From an uncultured Eubacteriales bacterium (lineage in GTDB: Bacteria > Bacillota > Clostridia > Monoglobales > Monoglobaceae): a stretch of 9,910 bases of DNA. A model generated the notes under the pieces. The model searched no databases. It was not told the DNA's origin and saw nothing but the letters and a program-made list of their open reading frames with translations. Below are positions 5,336-9,910 of the stretch, in pieces. A program made the translations under genes and the position numbers. Each line of letters starts with the position of its first letter. The first letter of the stretch is position 1. The stretch is from contig URAN01000081.1 of the NCBI GenBank assembly GCA_900545865.1, positions 1-9,910 on the forward strand, in the 5' to 3' direction.

Positions 5336-5363
5336 GGGCAGCCCTATTTTCGGCTGCCCTTTA
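5336..5363 (+). terminator. Hairpin after rpsO, weak terminator
   Basis: GGGCAGCC (5336-5343) and GGCTGCCC (5352-5359) form a perfect 8 bp stem with an 8 nt loop, 11 nt after the rpsO stop. Only TTTA follows directly, so termination is probably partial. The hairpin may instead protect the rpsO 3' end. Confidence 0.65.
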
Positions 5364-5402
5364 GCATTATTTTAAACCAAACACAAACTAAACGGGTACG
5401 GT

Positions 5403-5472
5403 TTGATTTTAGCAGTTAAAAGCATACATTTATATTAAAACGCGGCGCGGTGAGTGTCTGCTTTTAAGTGCT
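5403..5472 (+). promoter_or_regulatory. pnp upstream region: long hairpin and alternative weak promoter
   Basis: AGCAGTTAAAAGCA (5411-5424) pairs with TGCTTTTAAGTGCT (5459-5472) at 13 of 14 positions around a 34 nt loop. A possible promoter, TTGATT (5403-5408), 16 bp, TACATT (5425-5430), overlaps the left arm. A transcript from it would start near 5437 and lack that arm. The hairpin therefore forms only in RNA that reads through from rpsO. In E. coli a leader hairpin cut by RNase III allows pnp autocontrol. A similar role here is a guess. Confidence 0.4.
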
Positions 5473-5520
5473 AAGCCAAGCCCCCCGTAAAATTTAAAAT
5501 TACAAAGGAGGATTTGACTT

Positions 5521-7611
5521 ATGTCAAAGATTTATCAAACAGAGGTTGCGGGCAGACCGCTCTCTCTCGAATTCGGCAAAGTTGCCGGATTGGCTAACGG
5601 TTCCGTTTTGGTTCGCTATGGTGATACGGTGGTTGTTACCGCCGCAACAGCGTCGGACAAGCCGCGTGACGGAATCGATTTCTTTCCCCTCAGCATAGAC
5701 TATGAGGAAAAAATGTACGCGGTCGGCAAGATTCCGGGCGGTTTCACGCGCCGTGAGGGTAGACCATCGGAAAACGCAATATTAACATCGAGAGTTATCG
5801 ACAGACCTATGCGTCCGCTTTTTCCCAAGGATTTGAGAAACGATGTTTCTATCGTGTCGACCGTTCTTTCGGTTGAACAGGACAACGCGCCCGAATTTTG
5901 TGCAATGATTGGTTCGTCCGCGGCGGTTTCGGTTTCGGATATTCCGTTTAACGGTCCGATTGCGGCGGTTTATGTCGGTTTGGTTGACGGCGAGTTTGTT
6001 ATAAACCCGACCGAGGAACAACGCGAAAAGAGCGATATGAACCTCACCGTTGCAGGAAGTGCGAAAAAAGTCGTTATGATTGAGGCGGGTGCAAACGAAG
6101 TCCCCGAGGATGTTATGTATGACGCGATTATGTTCGCGCATGAAGAGATTAAAAAGCTGGTTGCTTTTATAAAAGGAATACAAGACGAGATAGGCAAGCC
6201 CAAGTTCGAATATGAGCATATGGTTGTTGACGAAACATTGTTCGCCGACATCAGAGCCTATGCCGAAGAGGCGGTAAAAGGCGCAATGGATACGGACGAT
6301 AAGACCGTTCGCGACGCAAGACTTGCGGTTGTATATGAGGATGTTTATAATCATTTCGACGAGAAATATCCCAAAGAAGAATATCAGGCTCAAATCGATG
6401 AGGCAATGTATAAGCTTCAGAAAACAGTTGTCCGCAACTGGCTTATGTATGACAAAAAGCGTGTTGACGGCAGAGGTATTCTCGAAATTCGTCCGCTCTC
6501 GGCAGAGGTTGGATTGCTTCCGAGAACTCACGGAAGCGGCCTGTTCAGCAGAGGTCAGACTCAGGTATTGACCGTTGCGACACTTGGCTCTCTCGATGAT
6601 GCAAAGATAATAGACGGTCTCGATAACGAGGAATACAGACGTTATCTGCACCATTATAACTTCCCGTCATACAGCGTCGGCGAAACCCGTCCGTCAAGAG
6701 GACCCGGCCGCCGCGAAATCGGTCACGGTGCTTTGGCTGAACGTGCATTGGTTCCCGTTCTTCCGAGCGAAGAAGAATTCCCGTATGCAATCAGACTTGT
6801 GTCCGAGGTGCTAAGTTCAAACGGTTCGACTTCACAGGGCAGTATCTGCGGCAGCACATTGGCTCTTATGGATGCAGGTGTTCCGATTAAAGCTCCCGTT
6901 GCAGGTATTTCGGTTGGTCTTATAACCGACCCCAACGATGACGATAACTTCCTTACAATGGTTGATATTCAGGGCGTTGAGGACTTTTTCGGCGATATGG
7001 ACTTTAAGGTTGCGGGAACGAAAAAGGGTATCACCGCAATCCAGATGGACTTAAAAGTTGACGGTCTTACACCTGAGATAATCAGAACGGCGCTTGAACA
7101 GACAAAGAATGCAAGATTCTATATCCTCGATGAGGTTATGCTCAAAGCGATTGCCGAGCCGAGAGATGAGATTTCGCCGTATGCGCCCAAGATAATTAAT
7201 ATGACAATTCCGGTTGACAAAATCCGTGAGGTAATCGGTTCGGGCGGAAAGGTTATTCAGGGTATTCAGGCTGATACCGATTCTAAGATAAGCATAGAAG
7301 AGGACGGCACGGTTTACATTGCGGCGGTTAACCCCGAGTGCGGCGAGGCAGCCAAAAAGATGATTGAGGACATTATAAAAGAACCCGAGGTTGGCGAGAT
7401 TTATACCGGTACGGTTGTGAGCGTTCTTGATTTCGGTGCGTTTGTCAATATCCTTCCGGGAAAGGATGGTTTGATTCACATCTCCAAGCTTTCAAAGCGC
7501 AGAGTGGAAAAAGTCACCGATGTGGTAAATATCGGCGATACCGTTACGGTTGAGATAATCGAAATTGACGAGAAAAAAGGCAGAATTAATCTCAGAAGAA
7601 TAGAAGATTAA
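5521..7611 (+). CDS. pnp: Polynucleotide phosphorylase (polyribonucleotide nucleotidyltransferase)
   Basis: A 3'-to-5' exoribonuclease that uses phosphate to degrade RNA into nucleoside diphosphates. It normally acts as a cytoplasmic trimer. At 696 residues it has the full family layout: a first RNase PH-like domain (about 10-215), a helical linker, a second RNase PH-like domain (about 305-545), a KH domain with VIGSGGKVIQGI (571-582) and an S1 domain (about 623-691) with GEIYTGTVVSVLDFGAFV. Phosphate- and active-site segments are intact: FPSYSVGETRPSRGPGRREIGHG, SEVLSSNGSTSQGSICGS, and EDFFGDMDFK, where Asp488, Asp494 and Lys496 correspond to E. coli Asp486, Asp492 and Lys494. The protein stops soon after the S1 domain, with no long tail. 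The ATG at 5521 has AAAGGAGG 9 nt upstream. It follows rpsO and ends at a strong terminator. Nothing suggests loss of function. Confidence 0.98.
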   Translation: MSKIYQTEVAGRPLSLEFGKVAGLANGSVLVRYGDTVVVTAATASDKPRDGIDFFPLSIDYEEKMYAVGKIPGGFTRREGRPSENAILTSRVIDRPMRPLFPKDLRNDVSIVSTVLSVEQDNAPEFCAMIGSSAAVSVSDIPFNGPIAAVYVGLVDGEFVINPTEEQREKSDMNLTVAGSAKKVVMIEAGANEVPEDVMYDAIMFAHEEIKKLVAFIKGIQDEIGKPKFEYEHMVVDETLFADIRAYAEEAVKGAMDTDDKTVRDARLAVVYEDVYNHFDEKYPKEEYQAQIDEAMYKLQKTVVRNWLMYDKKRVDGRGILEIRPLSAEVGLLPRTHGSGLFSRGQTQVLTVATLGSLDDAKIIDGLDNEEYRRYLHHYNFPSYSVGETRPSRGPGRREIGHGALAERALVPVLPSEEEFPYAIRLVSEVLSSNGSTSQGSICGSTLALMDAGVPIKAPVAGISVGLITDPNDDDNFLTMVDIQGVEDFFGDMDFKVAGTKKGITAIQMDLKVDGLTPEIIRTALEQTKNARFYILDEVMLKAIAEPRDEISPYAPKIINMTIPVDKIREVIGSGGKVIQGIQADTDSKISIEEDGTVYIAAVNPECGEAAKKMIEDIIKEPEVGEIYTGTVVSVLDFGAFVNILPGKDGLIHISKLSKRRVEKVTDVVNIGDTVTVEIIEIDEKKGRINLRRIED

Positions 7612-7722
7612 TCATTTTAAAAGGGTTTTAATTTTCGGATTTATAATTAAAAGCGGAATGTTTAGCGTTATGTGAAATATTTTGCTTGATTTTCGGTGCG
7701 GCTTGTGCCACCGCCGAAGCAT

Positions 7723-7777
7723 TAAATACGGGGCAAGTGTGTGCGTTTGTACACATTTTCTCCGTATTTATTTTTTT
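7723..7777 (+). terminator. Intrinsic terminator of pnp
   Basis: TAAATACGG (7723-7731) and CCGTATTTA (7762-7770) form a perfect 9 bp outer stem followed by seven T (7771-7777). A second stem, TGTGT/ACACA (7738-7742 and 7751-7755), sits in the loop. A separate small hairpin with TTCGG/CCGAA ends lies just upstream (7692-7718). Between the pnp stop and this hairpin I see nothing coding. Confidence 0.85.
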
Positions 7778-7839
7778 GAAATGAATATATATTATAAGTG
7801 AATTTATAAAAGCTTAACAAATTATTAACCTTTTTAATA

Positions 7840-7868
7840 TTGACTCATTCACAATTTGAGTGTAGAAT
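7840..7868 (+). promoter_or_regulatory. Promoter of the adaptor gene with spacer palindrome
   Basis: TTGACT (7840-7845), a 17 bp spacer and TAGAAT (7863-7868), with a start near 7875. ACTCA (7843-7847) and TGAGT (7857-7861) are inverted within the promoter, and TTAGT/ACTAA (7870-7874 and 7879-7883) surrounds the start point. Both are placed where a regulator could bind. The leader is about 65 nt, ending in AGAAAGG (7924-7930). Confidence 0.75.
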
Positions 7869-7939
7869 GTTAGTTAAGACTAATTTTATGTGGTTTTATA
7901 AATAATAGCTGATTTAAATCAACAGAAAGGCTGGTACAT

Positions 7940-9850
7940 ATGGAGCAAATGAAAAGCAAAAACATCTTTTTTCGGATTTTGTCTGCGGCTGGCGGATTTT
8001 TTAAGAGGTTTTTCAAAAAGGTTTTCGGATTTATAAAAAAGCATAAAATTATATCTGTGATTATTATTGCCGCTCTTGTTGGCGGAACGGTTTTTGCTGT
8101 CGGTAAGATAAAGAACAAAAACGCAGATGATGCGGCAAGCAAGAACGAAGCAGAGGCAACGAGAATGACGATTGCCGAAAGCATAACGGGAAGCTCGACG
8201 GTTGAGGCGAACGATACATATTCGGTTATTCCGCTTGTCACGGGGGAAATTCTTCAGGCTGATTTTGAAGAAGGCGACACGGTAACAAAAGACCAGGTGT
8301 TGTATAAGATTGACTCGTCAAGCCTTGAAACAAGCGTAAAAAGTGCGAATCTGAATATAGAAAAAGCACAGATTGCGTATAACAAGGCATTGGGTTCGCA
8401 TACCGATGAAATATCGGATAAGACAACCGAAAGCAATAACCTTTCGGTGCAAAAGGCGTTGAATTCATATGATCAGGCGCTTGAAAACGCGGGGCATCTG
8501 ACCGTCACGGCAGGAACGAGCGGAACGGTCAGCGATGTATATGTTTCGGTCGGTGACAATGTTGTGAATGGAACGAAAGTTGCCGAAATAAACAATAATA
8601 ACAGACTCAAGGCGAGTATTCCGTTTAACGCCGCCGATGTTGATTATATCGCGAGCGGTGACGCGGCGAGCGTAACGCTTGTAAATTCAGGCAGCACGAT
8701 AAACGGTGTTGTAACATCGGTCAGCAGCGGCAGTGAAACCGTTTCGGGCGGTATGAGGATAAGATATGTCACAGTTGAGATAGATAACCCCGGTTCGGTA
8801 ATGACGGGTGATTCGGCAACGGCGATGGTCGGCGGTTATGCTTGTAACAGCATCGGCACGTTTGAGCCTGCGGAAAAGAGAACGGTTATTGCCGAAACAA
8901 GCGGCGAGATAACCTCGGTGACGGTTGTCAAGGGTGACTATGTGTTGGAAGGCAGCACAGTTGCAACGATTAAGTCAACCACTGTTGATAATCAGACGCG
9001 CGATGCCGAACTTGCTCTGCGTGAGGCAAAGCTGAAACAAGAAAGTTCCAAGCTTGAACAGCTCGATGCTGATGATTATTCGGCAAAGCTCAAAACAGCA
9101 AGACTTTCACTTGACAGCGCGATATTGGAGAGAGAAAAGCTGTATACCCAGCTCGAAGATTACACAATAAAATCCCCGATTGACGGAACGGTTGTAACAA
9201 AGAATAAAAAACAAGGCGACAAGATTGAAAGCGGCGGAGGAGGACAGTCCGCGGCGGCATCGACTTCATCGTCATCGACAAGCTCGAACGTTCTTGCGGT
9301 AATATACGATATGAGCAGCCTTTGCATTCAGCTCGACATAGATGAGCTTGATGTAAAAAAAGTTGCGGTCGGTCAAGAGGTTGAGATTACAGCCGACGCG
9401 GTTGAGGGCAAGACCTATAGCGGCGTTGTCGAAAACGTCAGCGTAAACGGAACAATAGGAACGAACGGCGTTACTACATACCCTGCTAAAGTACGCATCC
9501 AAGACGCGGACGAACAGCTCTTGCCGGGTATGAACGTGGACGCCGAAATAACGGTTGAACAGGCGGACAACGTAATAGCCGTTCCGATTAACGCGGTAAA
9601 CCGCGGCGATACGGTCTATGTCAAAGGTGATAAAACCGACCAAAACGATAAAGCCCCCGAGGGATATAAGACGGTCAGCGTTGAAACGGGAATCAATAAC
9701 GGCAGCTTTATAGAGATTAAGTCAGGACTGAATGAAAATGATATTGTATATGTAACACCGTCAGCCGGCGATAGTCAACAAGAGATGATGCCCGGAATGG
9801 GCGGAATGCCGGGCGGCGGCGGAATGCCGGGCGGTCCCGGAGGACAATAA
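7940..9850 (+). CDS. HlyD/MacA-type membrane-anchored export adaptor with duplicated core, 636 aa
   Basis: An accessory subunit expected to work with an ABC exporter (MacB/YknYZ-like), anchored in the membrane with most of the protein outside. A basic, Phe-rich cytoplasmic N-terminus (1-36) precedes one membrane helix (about 37-55, IISVIIIAALVGGTVFAV). Two adaptor cores then follow. Core 1 has lipoyl half-motifs at about 94-124 and 186-217 flanking a helical hairpin, then a beta-barrel-like segment (220-300). Core 2 has lipoyl halves at about 314-345 and 407-430 (YTIKSPIDGTVVTKN) flanking a coiled coil (353-406), then a Ser/Gly linker (431-450), a barrel segment (460-540) and a membrane-proximal domain with VIAVPINAVNRGDTVYVK. 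The C-terminus is a Met/Gly/Pro tail (616-636, repeats of GMPGG). Most adaptors have one core, so this one is long. The ATG at 7940 has AAAGG 9 nt upstream. The substrate cannot be read from the sequence. Confidence 0.9.
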   Translation: MEQMKSKNIFFRILSAAGGFFKRFFKKVFGFIKKHKIISVIIIAALVGGTVFAVGKIKNKNADDAASKNEAEATRMTIAESITGSSTVEANDTYSVIPLVTGEILQADFEEGDTVTKDQVLYKIDSSSLETSVKSANLNIEKAQIAYNKALGSHTDEISDKTTESNNLSVQKALNSYDQALENAGHLTVTAGTSGTVSDVYVSVGDNVVNGTKVAEINNNNRLKASIPFNAADVDYIASGDAASVTLVNSGSTINGVVTSVSSGSETVSGGMRIRYVTVEIDNPGSVMTGDSATAMVGGYACNSIGTFEPAEKRTVIAETSGEITSVTVVKGDYVLEGSTVATIKSTTVDNQTRDAELALREAKLKQESSKLEQLDADDYSAKLKTARLSLDSAILEREKLYTQLEDYTIKSPIDGTVVTKNKKQGDKIESGGGGQSAAASTSSSSTSSNVLAVIYDMSSLCIQLDIDELDVKKVAVGQEVEITADAVEGKTYSGVVENVSVNGTIGTNGVTTYPAKVRIQDADEQLLPGMNVDAEITVEQADNVIAVPINAVNRGDTVYVKGDKTDQNDKAPEGYKTVSVETGINNGSFIEIKSGLNENDIVYVTPSAGDSQQEMMPGMGGMPGGGGMPGGPGGQ

Positions 9851-9859
9851 ATCAAGCGG

Positions 9860-9910
9860 ATGGAGCAAATGTTGAGAAACAGACAGGAATGATTGGGAAC
9901 AGTTATGAAG
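9860..9910 (+). other. Possible start of the next gene in the export operon (incomplete)
   Basis: After the adaptor stop there is no terminator within the 60 remaining bases, which suggests an operon. Two candidate starts are seen. The ATG at 9889 (reading MIGNSYE, SD too close) and the ATG at 9905 (MK, with GGGA about 6 nt upstream) both stay open to the window edge. The ATG at 9860 meets a stop after ten codons. By analogy with MacAB/YknXYZ loci an ABC ATPase or permease gene would be expected next, but this is not shown by the sequence. Confidence 0.25.

Noticed and set aside
5782..6654. 290-residue leftward open frame inside pnp
   Set aside because: It is the antisense shadow of a highly conserved gene with intact catalytic motifs.
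7632..8036. 15 nt TTTTCGGATTTATAA at 7632-7646 and again at 8022-8036
   Set aside because: AT-rich, one copy within coding sequence, with no shared flanks. Probably coincidence.
7940..9871. 12 nt ATGGAGCAAATG at both 7940-7951 and 9860-9871
   Set aside because: A 12-base match is expected by chance in 10 kb, and the second copy is followed by an early stop.

Overview
The window looks like a chromosomal segment of a Gram-positive Clostridia-type bacterium, most likely an anaerobic gut Firmicute. The signs are strong GGAGG ribosome binding sites, sigma-A promoters with 17 bp spacing, moderate GC in the housekeeping genes with AT-rich spacers, and an rpsO-pnp order. There is also a cysteine-rich protein of the kind found in spore outer layers, an EF-G-like paralogue, and a membrane-anchored HlyD/MacA-type adaptor typical of Gram-positives. 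No organism can be named from the sequence alone.

Left part (1-1300), an AT-rich accessory cassette. Two tandem genes for roughly 70-residue Cro/C1-type helix-turn-helix proteins are read leftward. A short TTG-initiated ORF is read rightward. Both transcription units start from back-to-back promoters whose -35 boxes overlap almost completely, and a 23 bp imperfect palindrome covers the rightward -10 box. This is the layout of a compact genetic switch. An approximately 82 bp repeat (first 55 bp identical) occurs at both ends of the cassette. Between the short ORF and the right-hand repeat is about 300 bp of palindromic, REP-like units without a credible gene.

Middle-left (1302-2815). A leftward gene encodes a 330-residue protein with 23 cysteines, a poly-alanine stretch and a Gly/Cys tail. 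It has a clear terminator and is probably a spore-surface structural protein. Its upstream spacer contains a 147 bp block bounded by 9 bp inverted repeats, with a perfect 14 bp hairpin inside.

Right part (2816-9910), all rightward. It holds an EF-G-like translational GTPase (687 aa), rpsO (ribosomal protein S15) with its own promoter and a structured leader, and pnp (polynucleotide phosphorylase, 696 aa). Next comes a strong terminator, then a promoter and a 636-residue adaptor with two tandem copies of the adaptor core, presumably the first gene of an ABC-type export operon continuing past the window. EF-G-like, rpsO and pnp are translation and RNA-turnover genes. rpsO and pnp may be partly co-transcribed, because the spacer between them holds only a weak terminator and a long hairpin.

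The least explained parts are the divergent regulator/small-ORF switch, the nested-palindrome block at 2453-2599, and the cysteine-rich protein.
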